From NCBI RefSeq assembly GCF_001426505.1, contig NZ_LMEV01000017.1, positions 339,515 to 403,514 on the forward strand: 64,000 nt of DNA. The letters run 5' to 3'. Shown one piece after another: positions 37,399 to 45,060 of the stretch; the stretch's first letter is position 1; each line of letters opens with the position of its first letter. The stretch is from Variovorax sp. Root473 (GTDB lineage Bacteria > Pseudomonadota > Gammaproteobacteria > Burkholderiales > Burkholderiaceae_C). Made by a program: the position numbers and the translations under genes. Under the pieces are notes generated by a model. That model ran no database searches and was not told the origin of the DNA. It was given only the letters and a program-made list of their open reading frames with translations.

Positions 37399-38193
37399 AT
37401 GTTCAAGGGACTCGAAGGCAAGAGCGCCATCGTCACGGGTGGTTCGACATTGATAGGCGCCGGGGTGGTGCGCGCCTTCCACGCGGCGGGCGTGAAGGTG
37501 GTCATCGCCGACATCGACGCCGACAAGGGCCAGCCGCTGGCCGACGCACTCGGCGCCGGGGTGCGCTTCGTGCGCACCGACATCACCGACGACGCGCAGG
37601 TGAAGGCCTGCGTCGACGAGGCCGCCACCCGCCACGGCGGCGTGGACTTTCTCGTCAACCTGGCGTGCTCGTACGTGGACGACGGCTTCAAGTCGCCGCG
37701 CGCCGACTGGCTCACCTCGTTCAACGTGAACGTGGCCAGCGCCGTCGCGATGCTGCAGGCAGTGCACCCGCACATGGTCGCGGCCGGCGGCGGGGCGGTG
37801 GTCAACTTCACCAGCATCTCGTCGCGCGTGGCCCAGACCGGGCGCTGGCTCTACCCCGTGAGCAAGGCCGCGATGGCGCAGCTCACGCGCAACATGGCGA
37901 TGGACCTTGCACCCGACCGCATCCGCGTGAACAGCGTCTCGCCGGGCTGGACCTGGTCGGCCGTGATGGACCAGCTCACCGGTGGTGACCGCGCGCGCAC
38001 CGACCGCGTGGCTGCGCCGTATCACCTGCTGGGGCGCGTGGGCGACCCCGACGAGGTGGCGCAGGTGGTGCTGTTCCTGTGCTCCGAGCACGCGAGCTTC
38101 GTCACGGGCGCCGACTACGCGGTGGACGGCGGCTATTCCGCCATGGGCCCGGAGCAGGCCGTGCCCGCGATTCCCCGCCTGATGGAACCCTGA
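37399..38193 (+). CDS. Short-chain dehydrogenase (IifB-like candidate)
   Basis: A 264-residue SDR. TGGSTLIG at 14-21, DIDADK (NAD-type acidic residue), NLACSYVD in place of the usual NNAG, catalytic Ser in NFTSISSRVAQ and YPVSKAAM (Tyr and Lys). The C-terminal GADYAVDGGYSAMG is typical. ATG 37399 follows GAGGAGAG. First gene of the monooxygenase operon; in iif clusters the SDR oxidises the dihydrodiol formed by the monooxygenase, a parallel offered as inference. Confidence 0.88.
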   Translation: MFKGLEGKSAIVTGGSTLIGAGVVRAFHAAGVKVVIADIDADKGQPLADALGAGVRFVRTDITDDAQVKACVDEAATRHGGVDFLVNLACSYVDDGFKSPRADWLTSFNVNVASAVAMLQAVHPHMVAAGGGAVVNFTSISSRVAQTGRWLYPVSKAAMAQLTRNMAMDLAPDRIRVNSVSPGWTWSAVMDQLTGGDRARTDRVAAPYHLLGRVGDPDEVAQVVLFLCSEHASFVTGADYAVDGGYSAMGPEQAVPAIPRLMEP

Positions 38194-38243
38194 TCGGCAT
38201 CGACAGCAACATCCCCACGAGACAACCAAAGAAGGAGCAAGCC

Positions 38244-39485
38244 ATGAAGCGAATCGCCATCGTCGGCGCGGGCCAGTCGGGCCTGCAACTGGGACTGGGC
38301 CTGCTGGACGCAGGCTACGAGGTCACCATGTACAGCAACCGTTCAGCGGACGACATCCGCCACGGCAAGGTCATGTCCAGCCAGTGCATGTTCCACACCG
38401 CGCTGCAGGTCGAGCGCGACCTGGGGCTCGACCAGTGGGGCAACGACTGCCCCACCGTCGATGGCATCGGCTTTGCCGTGCCGCACCCCGAGCAGAAGGG
38501 CGCCAAGGCCATCGAATGGGCGGCGCGGCTGAATTCGAGCGCGCAGTCGGTCGACCAGCGTGTGAAGGTGCCGGCATGGATGGCGCAGTTCCAGCAGAAG
38601 GGCGGCGAGCTGGTCTTCAAGGACGCCGGCATCGACGACCTCGAGGCCTGCACCCGCAGCCACGACCTCACGCTGGTGGCCAGCGGCAAGGGCGAGATCT
38701 CCAAGCTTTTCGAGCGCGACGCCGCCAAGTCGACCTACGACCAGCCGCAGCGCGCGCTGGCGCTCACCTACGTGAAGGGCATGCGCCCGCGCACCCCGTT
38801 CTCGGCCGTGTGCTTCAACCTCATTCCCGGCGTGGGCGAATACTTCGTGTTCCCGGCGCTCACCACCACCGGGCCGTGCGAGATCATGGTGTTCGAAGGC
38901 GTGCCTGGCGGCCCGATGGACTGCTGGGCCGACGTGAAGACGCCGCAGGAGCACCTGGCGCGCAGCAAGTGGATCCTCGACACCTTCACGCCCTGGGAGG
39001 CCGAACGCTGCGCCGACATCGAGCTCACCGACGACAACGGCATCCTCGCCGGCCGCTTCGCGCCCACGGTGCGCAAGCCGGTCGCCACGCTGCCGTCGGG
39101 CCGCAAGGTGCTCGGCATGGCCGACGTGGTGGTGCTCAACGACCCGATCACGGGGCAGGGCTCGAACAACGCGGCCAAGTGCGCCGATGCGTACCTGAAA
39201 AGCATCCTGGCGCGCGGCGAGGGCGCGGCCGATGCGCCGTGGATGCAGCAGACCTTCGACCGCTACTGGTTCGGCTACGCGCAGTGGGTCACGCGCTGGA
39301 CCAACATGCTGCTCGCACCGCCGCCGCCGCATGTGCTGAACCTGCTCGGTGGCGCCGGTGCCGTGCCGCCACTGGCCAGCGCCATCGCCAACGGCTTCGA
39401 CGATCCGCGCACCTTCTTCCCGTGGTTCGCCGAGCCCGAGGAGGCCGAGCGCTACATGGCCACCTGCGCCGCAGCGGCCGCATAG
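38244..39485 (+). CDS. styA1: Styrene monooxygenase-like flavoprotein, StyA1
   Basis: A 413-residue protein, matching StyA (about 415). FAD motif IVGAGQSGLQLGLGLL at the N-terminus, MSSQCMFHTALQ, and the C-terminal half with VVLNDPITGQGSNNAAKCAD, the StyA active-site and FAD-closing motif. ATG 38244 follows GAAGGAG. It uses reduced FAD from a reductase to epoxidise styrene or indole or to sulfoxidise aryl alkyl sulfides. Together with the next gene it forms the StyA1/StyA2B layout known in Rhodococcus opacus 1CP and Variovorax paradoxus EPS. Confidence 0.92.
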   Translation: MKRIAIVGAGQSGLQLGLGLLDAGYEVTMYSNRSADDIRHGKVMSSQCMFHTALQVERDLGLDQWGNDCPTVDGIGFAVPHPEQKGAKAIEWAARLNSSAQSVDQRVKVPAWMAQFQQKGGELVFKDAGIDDLEACTRSHDLTLVASGKGEISKLFERDAAKSTYDQPQRALALTYVKGMRPRTPFSAVCFNLIPGVGEYFVFPALTTTGPCEIMVFEGVPGGPMDCWADVKTPQEHLARSKWILDTFTPWEAERCADIELTDDNGILAGRFAPTVRKPVATLPSGRKVLGMADVVVLNDPITGQGSNNAAKCADAYLKSILARGEGAADAPWMQQTFDRYWFGYAQWVTRWTNMLLAPPPPHVLNLLGGAGAVPPLASAIANGFDDPRTFFPWFAEPEEAERYMATCAAAAA

Positions 39486-39498
39486 TGGGAGCACGCGC

Positions 39499-41232
39499 AT
39501 GACACGACGCGTGGCCATCGTCGGCGCCGGCCAGTCCGGCATGCAGCTCGCCCTGGGCCTGTTGGCCAAGGGGTATGCCGTGACGGTGTATGCGAACCGC
39601 ACCGCGCAGGAGATCGAAGGCGGCCCGGTGATGTCCAGCCAGTGCATGTTCGAGACCGCGCTGCAGACCGAGCGCGAGCTCGGGCTGGACAGCTGGGCCG
39701 ACGCGTGCCCGGTCGTCGAGGGCATCGGCATGTCGGTGCGCAGCCCCGAGGGCCACCGCGCCATCGCGTGGGAAGCCAGGCTCGACGGCCCCGCGCAGTC
39801 GGTCGACCAGCGTCTGAAGATCGCCGCGTGGATGCAGCTGTTCGAGGCGCGCGGCGGCCGTCTCGTGCATCAGGACGCGGACCTCGACACGCTGGAAGAT
39901 TGCGCGCGCACGCACGACCTCGTGGTCGTTGCGAGCGGCAAGGGCGAGATCTCGGCGCTGTTCCCGCGCGATGCGGCGCGTTCGCCGTTCGACCAGCCGC
40001 AGCGTGCGCTCGCGCTCACCTACGTGAAGGGCATGCGCCCGCGCGACTCTTTTTCGGCCGTGAGCTTCAACCTCATTCCGGGCGTGGGCGAGTACTTCGT
40101 GTTCCCCGCGCTCACCACCAGCGGCCCGTGCGAGATCATGGTGTTCGAAGGCGTGCCCGGCGGCCCGATGGACTGCTGGGACGACGTGAAGACGCCGCAG
40201 GAACACCTGGCGCGCAGCAAGCAGATCCTCGCGGACTTCCTGCCCTGGGAAGCCGAGCGCTGTGCGCACATCGAGCTCACCGACGACCACGGCGTGCTGC
40301 GTGGCCGCGTCACGCCCGTGGTGCGCCATCCGGTCGCCACGCTGCCTTCGGGCCGCCCGGTGTTGGGGCTTGCCGATGCGGTGGTGCTCAACGACCCGAT
40401 CACGGGGCAAGGCTCGAACAACGCGGCCAAGGCGGCCGACATCTACCTCAAGCGCATCCCGGAGCACGGCGACGCGCCCTTCGACGCCGCGTGGATGCAG
40501 CAGACCTTCGACCGCTATTGGGAGGGCTACGCGCGCTGGGCCACCGACTGGACCCACAGCCTGCTCGCACCGCCCGCGCCGCACCTGCACAAGCTGCTGC
40601 AGAGCGCCACCCACATGCCCGCGGTGGCAAGCGCCGTGGTCAACGGCTTCGACGATCCGCGCAACTTCGCGCCCTGGTGGTTCGAAGCGGCCGAGGCCGA
40701 CCGCTTTCTGGAAACCAAGGCGCGCGAGGCCGCGGTCGACCGCTTCGACCGGCGCGACTTCCGCAAGGCGCTCGGCCAGTTCAGCACCGGCGTCACCGTG
40801 ATCACCACGCGTGCGCTCGACGGGCGCCGCGTGGGCATGACGGCCAACTCGTTTTCGTCGGTGTCGCTCGATCCGCCGCTGGTGCTGTGGAGCCTGGCGC
40901 GGCAGGCGCCCAGCGTGGCCGACTTCACCGGCGCGAGCCACTTCGCGATCAACGTGCTGGCCGCGCCGCAGCATCATCTGTCGCGCCAGTTCTCGACGCC
41001 GCAGGCCGACAAGTTCGGCGGCGTCGATTGCTGCGAAGGCACGGCCGGCGTGCCGCTGCTCAACGGCGTGCTCGCGCGCTTCGTGTGCCGCAACGTGCGA
41101 CAGTACGACGGCGGCGACCACCTGATCTTCATCGGCGAGGTCGAAGGCTACGAGCGCTTCGACGGCGAGCCGCTGGTTTTTCACTCGGGCTACTACCAGG
41201 TCACGACGCGCCATCCGGAATGCGTACAGTGA
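39499..41232 (+). CDS. styA2B: Fused styrene monooxygenase-flavin reductase, StyA2B
   Basis: A 577-residue fusion. Residues 1 to about 410 repeat the StyA fold (IVGAGQSGMQLALGLL, VVLNDPITGQGSNNAAKAAD), very close to the preceding gene. Residues about 412-577 are a StyB/HpaC-type flavin reductase (FRKALGQFSTGVTVITT, GMTANSFSSVSLDPPLVLW, HLIFIGEVEGYE). A one-component enzyme can both make and use FADH2, and can supply StyA1. ATG 39499 is preceded by GGGAG, 13 bp after styA1. Homologous pairs favour sulfides or indole over styrene; the substrate here is open. Confidence 0.93.
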   Translation: MTRRVAIVGAGQSGMQLALGLLAKGYAVTVYANRTAQEIEGGPVMSSQCMFETALQTERELGLDSWADACPVVEGIGMSVRSPEGHRAIAWEARLDGPAQSVDQRLKIAAWMQLFEARGGRLVHQDADLDTLEDCARTHDLVVVASGKGEISALFPRDAARSPFDQPQRALALTYVKGMRPRDSFSAVSFNLIPGVGEYFVFPALTTSGPCEIMVFEGVPGGPMDCWDDVKTPQEHLARSKQILADFLPWEAERCAHIELTDDHGVLRGRVTPVVRHPVATLPSGRPVLGLADAVVLNDPITGQGSNNAAKAADIYLKRIPEHGDAPFDAAWMQQTFDRYWEGYARWATDWTHSLLAPPAPHLHKLLQSATHMPAVASAVVNGFDDPRNFAPWWFEAAEADRFLETKAREAAVDRFDRRDFRKALGQFSTGVTVITTRALDGRRVGMTANSFSSVSLDPPLVLWSLARQAPSVADFTGASHFAINVLAAPQHHLSRQFSTPQADKFGGVDCCEGTAGVPLLNGVLARFVCRNVRQYDGGDHLIFIGEVEGYERFDGEPLVFHSGYYQVTTRHPECVQ

Positions 41233-41283
41233 GCCCCTGGTTCCCCACGTCCACCTTTGAGCATTGAACGGAGTCACACACCC

Positions 41284-42525
41284 ATGCAGAACAAGGCATC
41301 CACCTCCTCGTCGCAAGACATCCGCGTCCAGGCTGCCGACGGCAGCGGCAGCTTCGGCGCCTACCTCGCCTTGCCGCGCGGCGGCACCGGCCCGGGCCTG
41401 GTGCTCGCGCAGGAAATCTTCGGCGTCAACAAGACCATGCGCGACGTGGCCGACTACTACGCCGAGGAAGGCTACGTGGTGCTCGTGCCCGACCTGTTCT
41501 GGCGCCAGCAGCCCGACGTGCAGCTGGGCTACACGCCCGACGACTGGCAGCGCGCCTTCGCGCTGTACCAGGGCTTCGACGAAGCGCTCGGCATGCAGGA
41601 CATGCAGGCCGCGATCACCGCGCTGCGCCAGCGCCCCGAGGTGCCCGGTGGCAAGGTCGGCGTGCTCGGTTTCTGCCTGGGTGGCAAGCTCGCCTACCTC
41701 GCCGCCTGCCGCACCGACGCGGACGTGGCGGTGGGCTACTACGGCGTGGGCATCGACGCCGCGCTCGACGAGGCCGATCGCATCCGCTGCAAGCTGGCGC
41801 TGCACGTGGCCGAACTCGACGGCTTCTGCCCGCCCGAGGCGCGCGACCGCATCGTGCAGACGCTGCGCGGCCGGCCGAACGTCGAAGTGCATGTGTACCC
41901 CGGCGTCGACCACGCGTTCGCGCGTGTCGGCGGCGAACACTTTCATCGCGCCTCGGCGCTCATGGCGCACGAGCGCAGCGTGGCCGCGCTGAAGTCGGCC
42001 ATCGGCCCGAACTACGACCTGGCGGCGCTGTGGGACAAGCACTGCGAGTACGAGTTCGGCACCCGCAACGTCGACGACACCATGGGCACGATGGTGGCCG
42101 AGCCCTACGTGAACCACATCCCGACCATGACCGGCGGCGTGGGCTACAAGAACCTGCACGCGTTCTATACGAACCACTTCGTGAACAGCAACCCGCCCGA
42201 CACCTCGCTGGTGCCGATCTCGCGCACCGTGGGCGCGACGCAGGTGGTCGACGAGATGCTGTTCTGCTTCACCCACACCACCGAGATCCCGTGGATGCTG
42301 CCCGGCGTGGCGCCCACCGGAAAGCGCGTGGAGATCCCGCTGCTCGCGGTCATCAAGTTCCGCGGCGACAGGCTCTACCACGAGCACATCTACTGGGACC
42401 AGGCGAGCGTGCTGGTGCAGGTGGGCCTGCTCGACGCGGCGCTGCTGCCGGTAGCGGGTGTGGAAACCGCGCGCAAGCTGCTCGACGAGACGCTGCCGTC
42501 GAACACGCTGCTGACGCGCACTTGA
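41284..42525 (+). CDS. Dienelactone hydrolase / SnoaL-like fusion (IifA-like candidate)
   Basis: A 413-residue two-domain protein. Residues 10-225 are a dienelactone hydrolase fold with Glu44 (QEIFGVN), nucleophile Cys131 (GFCLGG), Asp179 and His210 (GVDHAFAR). Residues about 240-405 form an NTF2/SnoaL-like domain (NHIPTMTGGVGYKNLHAFY, EEIP-type pocket, HEHIYWDQASVL). ATG 41284 follows GGAG. Fourth gene of the operon. In the indole pathway of Acinetobacter a cofactor-free enzyme, IifA, turns 3-hydroxyindolin-2-one into anthranilate; this protein holds the matching position, but the equivalence is inference. Confidence 0.82.
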   Translation: MQNKASTSSSQDIRVQAADGSGSFGAYLALPRGGTGPGLVLAQEIFGVNKTMRDVADYYAEEGYVVLVPDLFWRQQPDVQLGYTPDDWQRAFALYQGFDEALGMQDMQAAITALRQRPEVPGGKVGVLGFCLGGKLAYLAACRTDADVAVGYYGVGIDAALDEADRIRCKLALHVAELDGFCPPEARDRIVQTLRGRPNVEVHVYPGVDHAFARVGGEHFHRASALMAHERSVAALKSAIGPNYDLAALWDKHCEYEFGTRNVDDTMGTMVAEPYVNHIPTMTGGVGYKNLHAFYTNHFVNSNPPDTSLVPISRTVGATQVVDEMLFCFTHTTEIPWMLPGVAPTGKRVEIPLLAVIKFRGDRLYHEHIYWDQASVLVQVGLLDAALLPVAGVETARKLLDETLPSNTLLTRT

Positions 42526-42543
42526 TACGCGTTTGATGCGTCC

Positions 42544-42563
42544 GCGCGGCTCAGACGCCGCGC
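42544..42563. terminator. Hairpin between convergent genes
   Basis: GCGCGGC (42544-42550), TCAGAC loop, GCCGCGC (42557-42563), in the 55-bp gap between the hydrolase and roadblock genes that converge here. Stable stem, no T-tract; probably stops transcription from both sides. Confidence 0.5.
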
Positions 42564-42580
42564 GCGACGCGAGGGGCTGC

Positions 42581-42940
42581 TCAGACGGTCATGCCTTGTT
42601 CGACGTCGAGCGTCTTGCGGCGCGCCAGCGCCAGGTTCGACTTGGTCTTGTCCAGCACCAGGTAGACGAACAGGCCTTCCTTCTTCTGCATCGGGCGAAT
42701 GATGTGGTACTGCTTGCCGAGCGTGATCAGCATGTCTTCGATGGTGTCGTTCAGGCCCAGGTCGCGCATCGTGCGCAGCTTGGCACGGACCACTTCGGTG
42801 TTGCCCGCGGCGGCCACTTCAAGGTCGACGCCCGAACCGACCTGGCCGAGGATCATGCCGCTGCTCGAGTCGACCAGCGCCGCGCACAGCGCGCCGTCGC
42901 AGGTCATCAGTTCGTCCATGGATTGCTTGATATTTGCCAT
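42581..42940 (-). CDS. Roadblock/LC7-like protein (second copy)
   Basis: A 119-residue protein with the alpha-beta roadblock pattern: helix MANIKQSMDELMT, strand GALCAALVDSSSGMILGQVG, helix, then LITLGKQYHIIRPMQKKEGLFVYLVLD and a final helix. Roadblock proteins act as GAPs or scaffolds for small Ras-like GTPases (MglB in Myxococcus). It is the last gene of a four-gene unit with a second roadblock protein and a small GTPase. Confidence 0.8.
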   Translation of the reverse strand: MANIKQSMDELMTCDGALCAALVDSSSGMILGQVGSGVDLEVAAAGNTEVVRAKLRTMRDLGLNDTIEDMLITLGKQYHIIRPMQKKEGLFVYLVLDKTKSNLALARRKTLDVEQGMTV

Positions 42941-43043
42941 CGAAATCTTTCCTAGTCCTCGCCCCTGAAAGTCGATGGCCGCCCGGGCGAAGGGGATGGG
43001 CGGCCACCGGTGGTGTCGAATGGGTATGCGCCGGTGCCCGGCG

Positions 43044-43427
43044 TCAGGCGTGCTGCAGCAGCTGCGTCGCCTGTTTCGCGAAGTAGAGGACCTGGCCGAT
43101 GATGGCGTCGCGGCTGGTGACCACGCTCACGATCAGCGTCATCTCGGGATGGCGCGCCTGCAGCATCAGGATGTGGCCGTTCGCGGCCTCGATGGTCACG
43201 TTGTCGCAATGGCCGAGCTGGCTTTCCTCGCCGGCCACGGCGCCCAGCGCGGCCAGCGAACTGGCAATGGCCGACAGGCGCGCGACCTGTGCGGTGTTCT
43301 CGACGCGCGCGGCCAGCTCGAGGCCGTCCTCGGTCGAGATCACCACGGCCTTCACGCCCTTGATTTCCCGCATCAGGGTGTCGATGGCCGATTCCGCTGC
43401 CAGCCTGATTCTTGGAGTGATGTTCAT
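43044..43427 (-). CDS. Roadblock/LC7 domain protein (MglB-like)
   Basis: A 127-residue protein with a clear roadblock fold: KGVKAVVISTEDGLELAAR, RLSAIASSLAALGAVAGEES, NGHILMLQARHPEMTLIVSV and a C-terminal helix GQVLYFAKQATQLL. In the cytoplasm such proteins dimerise and bind small GTPases. Lies 48 bp after the GTPase gene. The pair of non-identical roadblock proteins suggests a heteromeric partner for the GTPase. Confidence 0.88.
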   Translation of the reverse strand: MNITPRIRLAAESAIDTLMREIKGVKAVVISTEDGLELAARVENTAQVARLSAIASSLAALGAVAGEESQLGHCDNVTIEAANGHILMLQARHPEMTLIVSVVTSRDAIIGQVLYFAKQATQLLQHA

Positions 43428-43475
43428 TGCTGCCTGAATGGAAGAAAAGGAGAAGAAAAGGGGCGCGCCGCGTCG

Positions 43476-44000
43476 TCAGACCTCGAGCTGGAGCAGGAGC
43501 AGCTCCAGCAGCTGCACGACCTGCTGCGGATCGGTCACGTTGGCCGGCAGGACCGGGCATACGACGCCCTTGGCTTCCATGCGTCGCGCGTAGGCGTCGA
43601 GGCCGGGGCTCGGGTGGTTTTCCATGCGGCCCACCGCGACCACGCAGGCGGTCTGCGCGATGAGTTCGGCAAAGCCGTCCAGATAGATGTCGAGGTCGGC
43701 CAGCGGGTCGGGGCGGCTGTTGTCCACGAGGATCACCACGCCGAGCGCGCCGCGTCCCAGGATGCGCCACATGAAGTCGAAGCGCATCTGGCCGGGCGTG
43801 CCGTACAGGCGCAGCTTTTCGCCGTTGTCGAGCGTGAGTTCTCCGTAGTCCAGCCCGACCGTGGTGGTGGCCTTGGCGACCGAGGTGTCGCTGTTGCGCA
43901 CGTCGGTGCTCACGGGCGGGATCTCGCTCACGCCGGCGATGGCCGTGGTTTTGCCGGCGCCCATGGTGCCGGTGAAGAGGATCTTGTGTTCTACGGTCAT
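43476..44000 (-). CDS. Small Ras-like/MglA-type GTPase
   Basis: A 174-residue GTPase. P-loop GTMGAGKTT (residues 10-18), switch I threonines in KATTTVGLDYGEL, switch II YGTPGQMRFDFMWR (DxxG-equivalent is GTPGQ), and a weak N/TKxD region (VAVGRMENH) that lacks the usual Asn-Lys-x-Asp, so nucleotide choice may be relaxed. It resembles the GTPases of Streptomyces conservons and MglA. ATG 44000 overlaps the stop of the 238-residue upstream gene (ATGA). Likely a molecular switch run by the two roadblock proteins. Confidence 0.88.
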   Translation of the reverse strand: MTVEHKILFTGTMGAGKTTAIAGVSEIPPVSTDVRNSDTSVAKATTTVGLDYGELTLDNGEKLRLYGTPGQMRFDFMWRILGRGALGVVILVDNSRPDPLADLDIYLDGFAELIAQTACVVAVGRMENHPSPGLDAYARRMEAKGVVCPVLPANVTDPQQVVQLLELLLLQLEV

Positions 44001-44713
44001 TGAGGGCCTGACGGCTGCAAGCCGAGTCGGTTCCGGATGCGTGCAAGCAGGCCGGGCTGCACGGTGTCGCGTGTCGGTGACGGGAAGCGGCTGTCGGGAA
44101 AGACGCTGTCGGGCGCAGAGGCGGTCACAAGAACGCCGGGGCTGGCGGCGCGTTCGAGCAGGCCCGCACGCTGCAGGTCGGCCAGGAAGTCCGCGCATTC
44201 CTGGCGTGTGGCGGGTGAGCGCTGCTGCAGCGACAGCACCGACGCCGGCCGGTTGGACATCAACGTGGCCAACCGCAGGCGGATCGGCGCTTCGAGCACC
44301 GCCGCGGGCGGCCAGCGCAGCATGCGGAATTCTTCGTGCTCGCCGATCGGCACCTCGGTCACGGCCAGCCCCAGGCCGCGGGCGTGGACCACCATCGCGC
44401 CGAGGCGGTTGAGCGCCACTTCCAGCGCATCGGTGTGCAGCGGCAGGGCCAGGAAAGGGCCGCGCTGCGGATCGGCATGGGCGACGGTCAGCGTGGGCAC
44501 GGCCGGATGGGGCGGGGGCGACGCGAGCGCGACCTGGTCCCCAACGACCCGCAGATCGGCCTGCTCGGCCTTCCATGACCAGTTCTGGTGGGTCCGGTGA
44601 TCGAGCAGCCGGATCAGCGACTTGAGCAGCACTTCTTCGCGGTGCGGCAGCCCCTCGACGCTGTAGCTCAGCAAGGCGCGTTGACTTTTGGGAACGGTGT
44701 TAGCGGCGGGCAT
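43997..44713 (-). CDS. Uncharacterised protein of the GTPase-roadblock module
   Basis: A 238-residue cytoplasmic protein, first of the four genes and coupled to the GTPase by overlap. Not recognised. Residues 1-60 (GLPHREEVLLKSLIRLLDHR) look helical; residues 150-195 (ATRQECADFLADLQRAGLLE) resemble a winged-helix element and could play the part of the DUF742 protein in conservons. The C-terminal tail is basic (LLARIRNRLGLQPSG). It may be the sensor or effector of the switch; inference. Confidence 0.65.
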   Translation of the reverse strand: MPAANTVPKSQRALLSYSVEGLPHREEVLLKSLIRLLDHRTHQNWSWKAEQADLRVVGDQVALASPPPHPAVPTLTVAHADPQRGPFLALPLHTDALEVALNRLGAMVVHARGLGLAVTEVPIGEHEEFRMLRWPPAAVLEAPIRLRLATLMSNRPASVLSLQQRSPATRQECADFLADLQRAGLLERAASPGVLVTASAPDSVFPDSRFPSPTRDTVQPGLLARIRNRLGLQPSGPQ

Positions 44714-45060
44714 GGTCCCTCCGGACGAGGCAGTCCAGGAATCGATCGCTGAAGCGATGTGTGTTGAACCGCGTCGAAAGCACCGAATCAGGGCGGTATC
44801 GCCGTTCTATTTGCAACTTGAGAACTCACTGAAGAAAGTTGGGCGGGGTGCTGATCCCATGCCGTCTCAGAGAACTAAAGCTTTCTGTCTAAGGTGTTAT
44901 GTGAAAATATAACAGTTGTTTCAAATAAAAACACAAGATTACGAACAACTGTTTTCGGTAGGTCGCGGACGCGACAACGCCTCGCGTGCCGCAGCGCGGC
45001 GCGCGAGATTTCAGGGGCGTGTTGAAAGAGGCGGGCGCGAGAAAAGGCACCCGCCGGGCG
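44714..45060. promoter_or_regulatory. AT-rich leader with long inverted repeat upstream of the GTPase module
   Basis: This 347-bp gap contains no credible gene. AACAGTTGTT (44911-44920) and AACAACTGTT (44944-44953) are perfect 10-bp inverted arms separated by 23 bp in an AT-rich island, about 200 bp upstream of the module's start codon. On the minus strand promoter-like elements such as TTGAAA and TATATT lie within it. Either an operator or a weak terminator for the ParB-like gene; operator preferred. Confidence 0.5.

Noticed and set aside
39289..42387. A 1032-codon minus-strand frame opposite styA2B and the hydrolase
   Set aside because: Low-complexity His/Arg/Val product; both plus-strand genes have full catalytic motifs and ribosome sites.
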